Origin: Oncomelania hupensis
Lineage: Eukaryota; Mollusca; Gastropoda; Littorinimorpha; Pomatiopsidae
NCBI GenBank assembly: GCA_036898135.1
Contig: CM072515.1
Coordinates: 19,450,937 to 19,514,936 of the forward strand
Length of the DNA: 64,000 nt
Direction: 5' to 3'
In this document: in pieces, positions 44,603 through 56,224 of the stretch
Position numbering within the stretch: position 1 is the stretch's first letter
Layout: each line of letters begins with the position of its first letter
Notes under the pieces: generated by a model
What the model saw: the letters and a program-made list of their open reading frames with translations, nothing else
Databases searched by the model: none
Told to the model about the DNA's origin: nothing
Program-made: the position numbers and the translations under genes

Positions 44603-45340
44603 GAACGAACGAACGAACGAACGAGTTTATTCCGTATAAGGCCATAGCCCCTCTTGGAAGGAGTGTGTTAACAAATACAAACAAAACAACAATAGGCTTA
44701 GTAGCGAACACTAAAGTCAGATGAAAAGTGCTTGGTGTTCTATAGTATTTAGCTGGAATAAATTCTTTTCTCAAATCAACCAAATCTGGGAGCAAATTAC
44801 AAAGTGTAATTCATTATCTTTACACAGGACATAGAAGATTATTTCGTGTATGAGACCTGTACTTATAAAAGTGAACAAATAAATCAGATATTCCAAACCT
44901 AAATTTTGTCATAATAAATGTTAAATATTTATCTAAACCAAGTTGCATATACCTTAAAACACAATATGTGGAAGTACAAAACCTAGTGTACATACTAAAG
45001 CGATCACTCACATGCTCGTTCCAATGTTGCCATCTACAATCAATCATTCTTTCAACAGACGTATAAAAACATTCACGTTTCCAACACCTTGGTTATACCA
45101 CATATCACCAAAATCGTTTTGTAACAAAAATAAACGCACATTTGATACCCAATTTATTTTTCCTTTACTCTCTAGACTATGTATCATCAAATAGGCTCTA
45201 TCAGTACGTCTACTATTGTCCTTCTGTAACAACTTAAACCAATAACGAATGCAATTAACACATGAATTAATAGTTAGTGGATACCTGTTTATCTCTCTAT
45301 AAATACAATCATTGGGGGTACGCAAATCAACACACAAAAA
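44603..45340 (-). pseudogene. LINE 3' part (minus strand), distinct family
   Basis: The minus-strand frame 45337-45044 includes 'REINRYPLTINSCVNCIRYW', 'ESKGKINWVSNVRLFL' and 'DMWYNQGVGNVNVF'. The frame 45047-44820 continues with 'MIDCRWQHWNEHVSDRFSMY', 'LRYMQLGLDKYLTFIMTKFR' and 'FGISDLFVH'. This is the conserved C-terminal domain of an invertebrate non-LTR retrotransposon family ('GRYPLYIN...NQGVGN...RFG'). A single-base overlap at 'gaatga' (about 45046) shifts the frame. A GAAC repeat at 44603-44624 is the short tandem 3' tail. No reverse transcriptase palm is present: 5'-truncated. Confidence 0.75.
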
Positions 45341-45418
45341 CTTTTTTCAAAGGGTATAAATGTGGGTTTTTTTCACAGTAATTTGCAGCTTTATCTAATT
45401 GGGGAGAGGGTGAGAATG

Positions 45419-45453
45419 TGAGAGAGAGAGTGAGAGAGAGTGAGAGAGAGAGT

Positions 45454-45512
<59 letters not shown>
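45419..45512. repeat. GA microsatellite
   Basis: GAGAGT-interrupted, then pure (GA)n. Confidence 0.95.
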
Positions 45513-45514
<2 letters not shown>

Positions 45515-46020
45515 GAGTCTGGAGGTAGGAGGAAATTGTAAGGAAAAAATTTAGCATGGGAAAGGGGAAAAAGTGGAGCGGAGTCAGCATGTAGCGACAA
45601 CTTACAAAATGTCTGGAAGACTTTTTCATATATTTATACCCAACACACTATTCTTCTTTCACCCGCTGTGCCCCCACTCCACCCACACACCCACCTCGTC
45701 CTATAAACTCTCCCTCCTTCTTTTAAGAAGTGGGAGAGGGGAAAGACTTTAGCCAGCACAGTCGTAGATAGTAAACTGTCTGGAGAACAAACAACGATTA
45801 TTGACCAATCGACACGACCACCTCCTTTTCTTGACATTTTACCCCATTACACCCGCAACAGAGTAGCTAAAGACAACACCCATATTTGACTAGACAACCA
45901 TACACAACATTATACAAAGTCATGGGCAGATAAATTGCGGGTCACAAACCATTAACACATTATTAACACAAGAGACAAATAACTGTGCACTTCGCATAAA
46001 TTTATGTCATATACTTCTAT

Positions 46021-46440
46021 CCAACACAAAACCTCGTACAATAATCACTATACACAATAAAAAACACAAACCTAACATACGTCTCTTCTTATACTAAACT
46101 CAAAAAATAAATAACTAAAAAAGCAATCTGATAAAAACATTACAAATCACAATTTCCTAACAATCAAAATAATCTACACCTCATCAAATACAAAAAAAAT
46201 GCACAAAAAAAACCACTTACTCAAATATAAACAACACAATTATAAATACTTATAAACACCCCACATTTCCACATTCCACACTATTCACACGCTACCATTA
46301 ACACTCCCCATATTACAAAAAATACAAAACCAAAAACACAAAAATAAATAATAATTACAAAACAAAATAAAATACAAATAAAAACAAAAAAAATAAAATA
46401 ATAATTAATAATCTCTGAATTATTTCTCCAATACAAAATT
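46021..46440. other. Extremely G-depleted tract
   Basis: In these 420 nt I count about 7 G on the plus strand, while C remains common. The flanks (45840-46020) are moderately G-poor; by 46600 composition is normal. It is not a simple repeat and has no reading frame of note. Confidence 0.85.
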
Positions 46441-46444
46441 TATT

Positions 46445-47438
46445 AAAACAATACAAATCAAATATTATTTAAATTAGTATTACTAAAGAAATTTCAATCG
46501 AATTTATTTATTAAAATTTTATTTCTTCTTCATATTTTTTTTTTTTAAACTTAATTTCAAAAATTGTCACAATTTTGAACCTAATTCACTATTTGCCACA
46601 TTTTATTTATAACCTTTCTCGTTAAACTAAAACGCCAAGTTGATGGAGCTGTGGTTAAAGATCAAGTTTGCAGTTCGATTTTTCACATTGTCACAGAGAC
46701 AATAAACACTCACTATTCCACACACTTACACACACAGAGAGAATATATGAGTAAATAATGCACAGAAAAATACAACACAGAGAAAGTCATCAGATGAAGA
46801 AGACTGGTTTTATTTTAAAAGGCGTTCTGAATTGCCGTGTGGCCTTGTTAAATAATAATTATTGCATTTAAGCATACTATAAAGTACAAACTCGCTATTG
46901 ACATGTTAGAGACATAATGAACACACACAACAAAAATACTTCAACGTCATTAATAGTAAGTTTTAATGACAAAAAAACAATATGAATTGATGCCGACCAT
47001 TGCACTGTGATTATATGGTGTACTAAATGGAAAACATTGATTTACCTATAGTTATAATTTAAAAAATGTGGTAAGCAAATAGATTTTAATTTTATACTGT
47101 ATTTATTTACTGAATAAACGTTTATTTATACTTTTCTTCATCTTTTTTGTTATTGGGTGAAGGGTTAAGGAGGGAGTAGACAAAAATTTTAATTTTGGAA
47201 AGACAAATTATTGAATTCAATTGTTTTTACAAAGTGGTCCCACAATCAGTTTCAGATAAAAAGAGGAGCTAGCATACAATATTGCTCTATTTCAGATTAT
47301 GATACGGTCATTGTGGTTACAATGTCTTCATTTGCCGTTTATCGGAGAAAATATTATGCATTACTTTTTTTAATACATACGTTATGAAAATTATTGTGTG
47401 ACATAATTACCAACTGACACATTAATAATATTTGATTT

Positions 47439-47442
<4 letters not shown>
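46445..47442. other. No recognisable gene; weak tRNA-like patch
   Basis: 'gttgatggagctgtggttaa' and 'gcagttcgattttt' at 46635-46685 loosely resemble A and B boxes. The rest is AT-rich without features. Confidence 0.3.
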
Positions 47443-47478
<36 letters not shown>

Positions 47479-47745
47479 AGAGAGACAGAGAGAGAGAGAA
47501 GAGAGAGTGAGAGGAGAGAAGAGAGAGAGAGAGAAGAGAGAGACAGAGAGAGAGACAGAGACATCGAGGTAGTTAAAGTGGGTGGAGTGAGAGACTGTGT
47601 GTATCTGTGTCTGTATCTGAAACTATGGTGTGTACGTGTGTATGTGTGTATATTTTATGTGTAGTGTGTGTATGTGTGTGTGTGTGTTCTGTGTGTGCTA
47701 GATATTAGAGAGAGAAAAGAGAGAGAAAGAGGGTGGGTGGGAGAG
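47443..47745. repeat. GA- and GT-rich microsatellites
   Basis: Interrupted (GA)n 47443-47560, GT-rich 47590-47695, GA-rich 47706-47745. Confidence 0.9.
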
Positions 47746-48064
47746 AGAACAGTGAGTAAGTATGTTGATTGCGTACACAGAAATGTCGCGTTTAAGCGCT
47801 CACCACTTTCTCTGTTCCTTTGCTGTCTATTTCAATCGAGCTAGAAAGCATTGGAGACAATGGGATGATTAATATATTCATCGCACGAGCATAGACGTAT
47901 TCATCATGTCTAAAACATACCACAACGCAAACAACGCCAAGCAACAAACAAAAAAGTCATTCAGAAAAAAATTACACCACTGCTAGAGTGAAAGAAAATA
48001 AAGTTAAGCTTTTTTTTTAAATACGCACACTCACGCGCGCGCTCACACACAACACACTCACACT

Positions 48065-48072
<8 letters not shown>

Positions 48073-48113
<41 letters not shown>
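48073..48113. repeat. CA microsatellite
   Basis: (CA)n embedded in a longer CA/CACT-rich stretch from 48025. Confidence 0.93.
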
Positions 48114-48767
48114 CACACGACGTAAATTAATATAAAAATCCAATCCTGCAGAGTTGGGGATGTCTTGCTGGTTTATGGCGCTACACAGCACTAGGTCTCA
48201 GCAAGTGTGTGTATATTAGGCAAAGTTGGGGTCGATTCTCATAATTATCAGCACATTTGGCCTATTTGTGGCCAGTGATACGAGTAGCTTTCGGAGGTAG
48301 TAGGCGGCGGCGCGCTGTGCTAGAAGAATCTATTAGGCGCATTCATTTGTCATAAAATTGCCAACCAATTTTGACTGACATCTTGATCTTCTGCCCAATG
48401 CCAAAATGTCGTCAAGTGGCCCCAAACTCTGCATGCGCTTGAACTAAATGCACCAGACTTTTTGTTTCTTTGCCAAAAAAGCAACTGGTGTGCACTGCAC
48501 GACAAAACATAAAAATAAAACATAAGCCTGTCATTTCATATTATCAACAACAGGATGACTGCTTCCAGACCCCCACACAAACCGGTCATTTCCATTGTAT
48601 GGCACATCCACGTGTACAAAGGTCACTCCAATAAATACTCCATTAATGACCTTCCCTACCCTTTTAAATATAATATCTTCTAGTGCAGAAGTAGCATGAA
48701 CTATAGCCGCCGTTAAATAAGGTCGGTGCGGCACGATTCTTCTCATACTACGTCAACCCCCATATTT

Positions 48768-48783
48768 TTATCATCATCATCAT

Positions 48784-48847
<64 letters not shown>

Positions 48848-49034
48848 TTCTTCTTCTTCTTCTTCTTCTTCTTCTTCTTCTTCTTCTTCTTCTTCTTCTT
48901 CTTCTTTTCTTTTTCTTTTCTCTTTTTTTTTCTTTTCTTCTTTCTTTTTCTTCTTCTTCTTCTTCTTCTTCTTCTTCTTCTTCTTCTTCTTCTTCTTCTT
49001 CTTCTTCTTCTTCTTCTTCTTCTTCTTCTTCTTC
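48768..49034. repeat. ATC then CTT microsatellites
   Basis: (ATC)n 48768-48846 changes directly into (CTT)n 48846-48905, a CTTTT-rich patch, and (CTT)n 48950-49034. Confidence 0.95.
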
Positions 49035-49077
49035 TACCTGTCTTGCCTTTGTAGGCATGACTAATTCACTGCGGCAA

Positions 49078-49664
49078 CAGTTCCCCCCGTTGGAGTGCCG
49101 GGGGTTTCAGTATAAAAAGTATCCCCACTTTCTGGAAATTTAGTGCTTTAAATTCCCACTGTCGCTGTCTTCATCATTTGCTCTTTCCCATTCCTGATCT
49201 GTCCTATCACTCTGCTATACTTTCTTCTTCTTCGCTAGATCAATGACCTACCTTTTTTCTTGAAAACTCTTCCTGGACAAGACTCATTGTTTGTGTATGA
49301 GGTCTGTTGGATCAGCTTGGGAGTGTTGGACGCTTTCTGCCGGGTGGTCACTAGGGCTTCCTATGATTGTATTATTTCGCACTATAGGCATTTTATATGT
49401 ATGTGTTTTGTTGATGATTTATAATGATGGTTGTATTCTATTTTGTTTTTGTAACCGGGGTGTTCGCGTAGTTGAGGTCAACCCTCAGCCGTCCCCCGCG
49501 TGGGATGTCTTTATTGTAAAGTGACTGGCCAGTGGAGGGCATTCAATTTTCCCACTAGGGTTGTTTCGGCAGATCTTTTATGCGGATCGGGGGTTGTCCG
49601 GTCCTGATTTGGCTCGGAAGAGTCCGCTGGACCTAAAGCAACAATAAATCAATCAATCAATCAA
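49078..49664 (+). mobile_element. ~570-bp dispersed repeat, copy 1
   Basis: Matches 61508-62078 from 'gccgggggtttcagtataaa' through 'gctggaccta(aag)caa'. It ends in 'aataaatcaatcaatcaatc', an (AATC)n tail as left by non-LTR retrotransposition. It contains no reverse transcriptase motif and may be a LINE 3' UTR or a SINE-like unit. Confidence 0.8.
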
Positions 49665-49666
49665 TC

Positions 49667-49795
49667 TTCTTCTTCTTCTTCTTCTTCTTCTTCTTCTTCT
49701 TCTTCTTCTTCTTCTTCTTCTTCTTCTTCTTCTTCTTTTTTCTTCTTCTTCTTCTTCTTTATCCTCTTCCTCCTTTTTCTCCTCCTCTTCTGGTT
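49667..49795. repeat. CTT microsatellite
   Basis: (CTT)n directly behind the (AATC)n tail of the preceding repeat. Confidence 0.95.
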
Positions 49796-49799
49796 CATT

Positions 49800-50725
49800 C
49801 TTTGTCTAACTTTCCTGTGGATCGGAAACCTTCTCTTAATCTTATACGTCTTTCCACAAGAAAAGAACACAAACACAGATTGGCCGAGGCACGGTAACGC
49901 TATTTAATTCTCTTGGGGTTTGTCTCGGTTTTCAGTCACTTACAACTAGGTCACTGACTGTGTTAGGATGTTGCTTTTAACTTTATAAAATGAAACTGGT
50001 GAAACTGGGTTCAAGAATAAACGGCCATAAACTGATGATGCATAGTAATATAAATCAACTGAAAATATTTTTAAAAAAAAAACAAGCCTACTACTGAAGT
50101 TCAGATCACATTCGCAATCCATCAGACGCACGCTTCGCGCACGGAGATCTAGCAATTTAATACATTGGCGCCGTTGTTTTTTTGTATAATTTTGGAAACA
50201 AAAATCGTCACACAATCACAGGAAGTGGCTCCAGAAAGCACGAACAGATCAAGGGATCTCGTGAGGTTGGCTGTTAGACCAATCGGAATTTGGAATTTGT
50301 CGAGCCCTGCAAGTTTCGGGTCACAGCAAGAGCCTTGACGTGTAATTTGCCCCACAACCTTTGCTATCTTACTCAACCTAATAATTAATGCATGAGTACG
50401 ATAGTTCTGTTTGTCACCCCCACTCCCTCCTATTCCAATGCTCCACTCTCCATTCCATCCTCCCCCTCCAACCCTTCCTAAATTGAAATAAATGATCGAG
50501 CCTGAATGATGTTCTACTGTGTAATGACGTTTAGTGTTTACTCAGACGAGTTTGTTTTGTTTTTTAAACATATCTCAAGATATAAATTAATAATTATAAA
50601 GATTCAGTCCCGTACATTAAGGATGTCTTGATGGAACGTGGCGTTATATTGCACCCCAGGTTTCAGCAAGTGCGTGATTTAAACAAATGCAACTCCTTGT
50701 GCACAGCGATTTGAACAGATGAAAT
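49800..50725. other. No recognisable gene
   Basis: Short minus-strand frames at 49946-50376 have no motif. Nothing else was seen. Confidence 0.4.
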
Positions 50726-50730
50726 AGTTA

Positions 50731-50950
50731 ATAATAATAATAATAATATAATAATAATAATAATAAATAATAATAATAATAATAATAATAAATAATAATA
50801 ATAATGAAAGCTATACGCGCAGTAAATCAAATAAATAATCTGTAGCCAACATAGGCTAAGATTACATGTTACAGTAAACAACAAATAATAATAAAAAATA
50901 ATAAGTAGCTAATAGAAACGGAAATAACTAATTGTATTTGTGAATGTTAG
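50731..50950 (-). mobile_element. SINE family B 3' part with AAT tail (minus strand)
   Basis: An (AAT)n tract at 50731-50803 is followed by 'gaaagctatacgcgc', 'tctgtagccaacata' and 'acatgttacag'. This is the order of the tail and body of the copy at 20201-20400, diverged. Confidence 0.6.
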
Positions 50951-51465
50951 ATACAACTATCATAGCTACTGAAAGGAAACCATAGTATCCGGACAAAATC
51001 CTCGGACAAATGTTACCCATTACAAAAACTCACAATAACACTCTAGTCTTAAAATAATAACTAATAGAAGAATGGAAATTGGAATGAAATTGTATTCAGA
51101 ACTCGCATTCATCCATTGTACATCCTGTCATTACCACATATGGCATAATAACAATGAAATAAAAAAAAGTAAAGGTAGTCCAAGGAAATCGCGTAGAGCG
51201 TATATGGCACCTTGGGAGTCTAATGATGTCCTCTCCTGACTCTGGACTGCCATGTACTGCTTATTCACTTCCCCACCCTCAAGAGACATCATCCGTACTC
51301 AATACATCACAAATCTGTTGTCTGTCCTTTTATACTGGTCCTGATAGCGTTTTTACCTTAGGAGGTAACACAATTCTCCCTAACCCACCTTGTCCAGTGC
51401 TTCACTTAATCGACCCGAGTGTCACTATAATTTATCAAATCGCAAACGCATTTAGACACCAGCTC

Positions 51466-51640
51466 AAAACCTAGTAACCGATCGTGGTTCGAATCCTCAA
51501 CGTGTGATCCAAAACCCATTTACGTCAACTGTGTCAGTAAAAATGCTATTCCCAATCGGAAATCGCGCAATAGACCTATATATATAAAAAGGCCACCTTC
51601 GGGCGCATTGAAGGCAACCACTTTTTGCCGCGTGTGACAC
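51466..51640 (+). mobile_element. Diverged tRNA-Thr-like SINE remnant
   Basis: 'ctagtaaccgatcgtggttcgaatcc' (as split motifs 'ctagtaaccga' and 'ggttcgaatcc') and 'caacgtgtgatc' correspond to 11414-11467. The body is decayed. Confidence 0.55.
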
Positions 51641-51649
51641 GCTTAGAGA

Positions 51650-52200
51650 CATACGCTTATTAATAGCCTTTTGTGAGGTTCAAAAAGACCAAAGGTCATC
51701 ATTATAGATACTGCTGAGTTTATTTAAAATACAATTTAATATTTTTGCATTCTATATCCATAAGAGTATCGACCCAGTTTAATGATCTTCTAAATGTTAA
51801 ACTGTGGTTCTATAAATCCTCCTCTTTTTATCGTTCTGTCCTTTACGCCTTTCCGTTTTTTACATAACACACCCATAGTTAAACAACACAACACAACACA
51901 ACAAACACACGCACACATAAGTACACGCAAACGCACACACGCACGCACAAAACACATACCACCGTCTTTATTTCTTCTCTAGTCTCTTCCTGCTTCTCTC
52001 TGCAATAAAATGATGTAATCGGGTTTGAAATAGGAAAAAATTGCAGGCGTGACTTCGGCCTAGTGATCTTGTTTTCGTGCCACTGTTCTCCAGCCCGTTC
52101 CACTCTTTTTCTTCTTGTCTTTCTTCTTTCTTTTGTCATCCTTTTCCTCGATCCTGTTTCTTCGTCTTCGTCGTCTTCTTTCTTTCTATCTTTCTTCCTA
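51650..52200. other. No recognisable gene
   Basis: CA-rich low complexity at 51885-51955; otherwise featureless. Confidence 0.4.
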
Positions 52201-52212
52201 CTTCTCCTCCTC

Positions 52213-52216
52213 CTTT

Positions 52217-52271
<55 letters not shown>

Positions 52272-52338
52272 CTTCTTTCTCTTCTTCTTCTTCTTCTTCT
52301 TCTTCTTCTTCTTCTTCTTCTTCTTCTTCTTCTTCTTC

Positions 52339-52370
<32 letters not shown>

Positions 52371-52381
52371 CTTCTTCTTCT

Positions 52382-52450
<69 letters not shown>

Positions 52451-52520
52451 TTCTTCTTCTTCTTCTTCTTCTTCTTCTTCTTCTTCTTCTTCTTCTTCTT
52501 CTTCTTCTTCTTCTTCCGTC
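52213..52520. repeat. Alternating CTTT and CTT microsatellite
   Basis: (CTTT)n 52213-52270, (CTT)n 52285-52380, (CTTT)n 52381-52445, (CTT)n 52446-52515: two alternations of the two periods within one 300-bp polypyrimidine tract. Confidence 0.95.
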
Positions 52521-53379
52521 TCTTTCTTTCTTTCGCTCGTGGGGAAAAAATTTAATCGCATTTTAAATGCGAAAATAAACGGCCTGCTAAATTTCATTCA
52601 GTCTGTTTCTTTATATGTCTCCTTTTCCTCTTTTCTCTTCTTAAGATTCAATTTCAACTGCAGTTCAAATGAGATGATACAAATTAAGGCTGCATTGCTT
52701 CTGGTTTCCCTAGCCCCCTAGTTCGTCTCCTGGGCGTCCCTGCTTCTGTCATTCCGTGCTTAATTATTTTACTACCTTTCAGAATTTCTTTGCTTCATGC
52801 ATTGCAGCTGTGAGAGCCAAATCGCATCTGAAATGAGAACATATCATGCGGTATCCGCTAACGATCCTTCCATCTGGTGCGTCCCCATGTTCTTCCTTCC
52901 TTCTACTACTATATTTTTAACGATTCTTCGTGTACCCGAGCGGAGTACTTGATTCCCGCCCCTCGACCACGACCTTAAGAACACGGCCCGACCTGAAGTG
53001 TTATTCTTATTTATCCACCGTAAGAGAGACACAAAATGTGTTGCATCGCAAGGCGGAGAAGCGTGTTGGTAGTAGAACCGGATTGCCGGATACTAGTGCC
53101 TCGACAATCCTTGTAGGTCATTGCCTCTAACCTGCACAAAATGCCTGCCGACAATGTAGTCCTGCTCACAACCAAAATCAGAAGACGAATGGTCAGGCGG
53201 CTCTCCCAAGCGTGAACAGTCGCCTCCCATTCCGCCACATTCAGTTTTTTCTTAGTATTGCGGGATTTTGAAATACATTTTCAATAGCATGTGAGTAATG
53301 AATGTGTGTATGTAGCTTGGTTACACATCGCCAACCGTTGAGTCTGATTAAGGAACAAGGTGCTATAGCATCCAGTCTG

Positions 53380-53430
53380 CTTCTTCTTCTTCTTCTTCTT
53401 CTTCTTCTTCTTCTTCTTCTTCTTCTTCTT

Positions 53431-53461
<31 letters not shown>

Positions 53462-53597
53462 ACTAATAATTAATTAATTCATTAATTTATTGCTGTATCT
53501 GCTTTTTAGACTTCTGGTCACTTAAGTCCTTTGACCTCTCCCTTGACCCCTAACTCTGAATCAATCAATTCTCTCTCTTCCCTCCACCTCTTCTTCT

Positions 53598-53651
<54 letters not shown>

Positions 53652-53665
53652 GTCTCTCTCTCTCT
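53380..53665. repeat. CTT and CT microsatellites
   Basis: (CTT)n 53380-53460, then about 140 bp of ordinary sequence, then (CT)n 53603-53665. Confidence 0.93.
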
Positions 53666-53739
53666 TCCTATTGCCATCGTTACAAGCCGCGAGAACAAGA
53701 TGTAAAAATGCACACCCAGTGCTTACTCTTTTACCCTTG

Positions 53740-53915
53740 TGAAATAAAAGTGTACTCTTATCCTGGTCGCCCTGTTCTCAATTGTCTGAGCGTCGGACGA
53801 TGCGCCCAACAGCTGCAAGTGGGCGTCTCTGGCGGCTTGAGCTAGATCCTGTAATAAGGCCTTGAGCAGCTCTTGTGCTGGAAATGCGCTATACATTACC
53901 TTATCTTACCTTGTC
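53740..53915 (+). mobile_element. tRNA-derived SINE 3' part
   Basis: 'gtcggacgatgcgccc', 'cggcttgagctagatcctgt', 'gccttgagcagctct' and 'gaaatgcgctatac' match 7050-7165. A short 'ccttatcttacc' repeat follows. The tRNA head is missing. Confidence 0.7.
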
Positions 53916-54239
53916 TTATCTTTCCTCCATAAGTATTTCCATTATTCTCTTAAATTCTTTTGGTGGTGAAGTAGGGGAGAGGGGTGCGGTCAGACTTTTC
54001 TGGTTTTTTTTTATTCACAACTGCGAAATGTCAATCGCATTTGAATGGACAATATATCATGCCGTCCTCGCTAACTATGCTTCCGTCTAGTTCGTCTGAT
54101 GCCCTTCCTGTCTTCCTTCTTTCTTTGCAATGCTACTTTTTGGACTACACGGCGGAGCTGAGACTCGTCCAGCACCTCTTACTATTGGAGAGGGAAGCGA
54201 ATTTAAGCCCCGGCTAGTATCAACTACGCTCCCAACCAA

Positions 54240-54302
54240 TCGTCCCCTATACGCTTATGTGTCCGGGGACGTTAATCTATATAACTAACTAACTAACTAA
54301 CT
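54240..54302 (+). mobile_element. SINE 3' tail with AACT repeat
   Basis: 'cccctatacgcttatgtgtc' and 'cggggacgttaatctat' match 11783-11825; an AACT tandem tail follows. Confidence 0.55.
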
Positions 54303-54361
54303 ACGCTGTGTGATTTTGGACATTCCGTCACTTTTTTTTTCTTAGTGTTTTGGGGAGTTTT

Positions 54362-54369
54362 TGTGTGTG

Positions 54370-54407
<38 letters not shown>
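54362..54407. repeat. GT microsatellite
   Basis: (GT)n immediately upstream of the dispersed repeat at 54415. Confidence 0.93.
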
Positions 54408-54412
<5 letters not shown>

Positions 54413-54414
54413 CT

Positions 54415-54770
54415 TATTTCCAGATGTATCTAAAATACATTGAAACAGTTGGGAATCAGAACAAGATAAATGTCTGTCTATCTGTCTGTCGGTCCATTGG
54501 AAATCATATCTCAAGAACCACTGAACGGATTTTGACCAAACCTCAAAGAAACATGATGCATTTTAGTTGCCTGCCTCCACAGTGTTATCAAATTTGTTCC
54601 ACCGCAAAGGTCAAGGTCACTGGAGTAATTTGGATGCACAACACGTTTTGTTCAATATCTGAAAAGCGGCTCAGGCGATCTAGTTGAGGTTTGGTGTACA
54701 GGTACTTCAAATCATGGGCCATCCTTCAGTAGCAGTCCAATTGTCGGTCAGTCGGTCTGTCTTTCGCTTC
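54415..54770 (+). mobile_element. Dispersed repeat, uninterrupted copy
   Basis: Same family as 38600-38799 plus 39809-40135, here without the LTR insertion. It contains 'tcaagaaccactgaacggat', 'aaggtcaaggtcactgg' and 'gtcggtcagtcggtctgtc'. It supports the empty site for the solo LTR. Confidence 0.7.
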
Positions 54771-54840
54771 CAATTCTTAGGATAAAACACCGCTAAGAAA
54801 GTTAACACTTCTGAAAATGCTTATGTTTAGGCTATAATTT

Positions 54841-54892
<52 letters not shown>

Positions 54893-55118
54893 TGAAAACA
54901 CATTTGAATGGCTTGACACCTTGTGGTTTTTTTCTTGAATTTTACATGAGAAGATATATTGCGACCGTTGTTTTTCTACCTCCCTACTTCCAAAAATGCT
55001 TATTTTTCGGCTGTAGGTGTGTGTGTGTCTAAAAATACATTTGAATGGCTTGACACCTTGTTTTGTTTTTCTTGAATGTTAAATGAGAAGATATATTGCG
55101 ACCGTTGTTTTCCTACCT
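54841..55118 (+). repeat. (GT)n and ~130-bp direct duplication
   Basis: (GT)n 54841-54891. The block at 54888-54990 ('cacatttgaatggcttgaca...agatatattgcgaccgttgt') recurs at 55018-55118 with few changes. Confidence 0.88.
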
Positions 55119-55378
55119 CCTTGTTCTCTCCCTTTTTTTCTGCCTCACTCTTCGCTCCATACTTATGATCTCTTCTCCTTCTGTCCTTTTCCTTCTTACT
55201 GTACTGTGAACGCACTTACTTCTTCGCTTCTTTCCTTTTTTCCGGGCCAAGACTTCCAAGCGCAGTAGACAGAAAATACATAATGCAGGGGTTTTTTTTC
55301 CCACCCCCACTCCCGCCCCAGTTTATAACCCTTTAAATCTCCCCAGCCACCCCAATCACCATTCCCTCCCACCCCTTC

Positions 55379-55505
55379 CTCTCTCTCTCCTCTCTCTCTC
55401 TCTCTTTTCCCTTCTTACCGTGCCGTTTTGGTTACTACCCTCACCCCTTCTCACTCTCTCTCCCTCCTCCCTCCCTCTCTCTCTCTCTCTCTCTCCATCT
55501 CTCTA

Positions 55506-55550
<45 letters not shown>

Positions 55551-55740
55551 TTCCTTCTTACCGTGCCGTTTTGTTACTACCTCCCCCTTCCCCTATCTCT
55601 CTCTATCATCCTCACTCTCTCTCTCTTCCTCTCTCTCTCTCACTCTCTCTCTCTCACTCTCTCTCTTCTTTCCTTCTCCACCATGCCGTTTTGTTACCAC
55701 CTCCCCCCCCCCATCCCCGCATTTCATTTTCCGCTTCAAG
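55379..55740. repeat. CT-rich tract with three ~125-bp higher-order units
   Basis: CT microsatellite blocks alternate with 'cttaccgtgccgttttg' (about 55413, 55556) and 'ctccaccatgccgttttg' (about 55675), so array plus spacer was duplicated as a unit. Confidence 0.85.
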
Positions 55741-55745
55741 TTTAC

Positions 55746-56220
55746 GATCGCATTGGAAACTAGATAATATTTTACTTTCCTTGCCTTTGCCTATTGCAAA
55801 CCTATCCTGCTTACGTACTTCTGATCTTCAGAATTTTCTTTGTTCTTCTTTTTTTTCTGATCTGTACTAACTGTTCCTTTTCTTTTTTTCTGTAGTGTCA
55901 CTTGCGATCGCATTTGAAACAATATTCTTTTTTTTACCTTCTTTCTTCTTTCTGTAGGTCTGCTAACTTCATTTTTTTACTTCTTTTCCGCTGTAGGACT
56001 TGCAATCGCATTTAAAACGAAATAATATTTAATATTTGTTATTATCCCTCTTCCCCCACACACCGCTCCCTACGTACCTCTGACCTTCATCGTCTTCCAC
56101 TCTCATCTTCTTCCTCCTTTCTGTACTAACTTCCTCTTCCTTCTTTCTTTTTTTCGGTTGCACGACTTGCAATCGCATTGGAAATGAGATGATATCATGC
56201 GGTTCTTGCTCCTTGATCCT
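55746..56220 (+). repeat. Degenerate repeats around 'aatcgcatttgaaa'
   Basis: The motif occurs at about 55748, 55906, 56003 and 56171, each with a pyrimidine-rich run before it and an AT-rich run after it. Related copies with 'atatcatgcggt' downstream lie at 52821 and 54031. Confidence 0.65.
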
Positions 56221-56224
56221 TACA

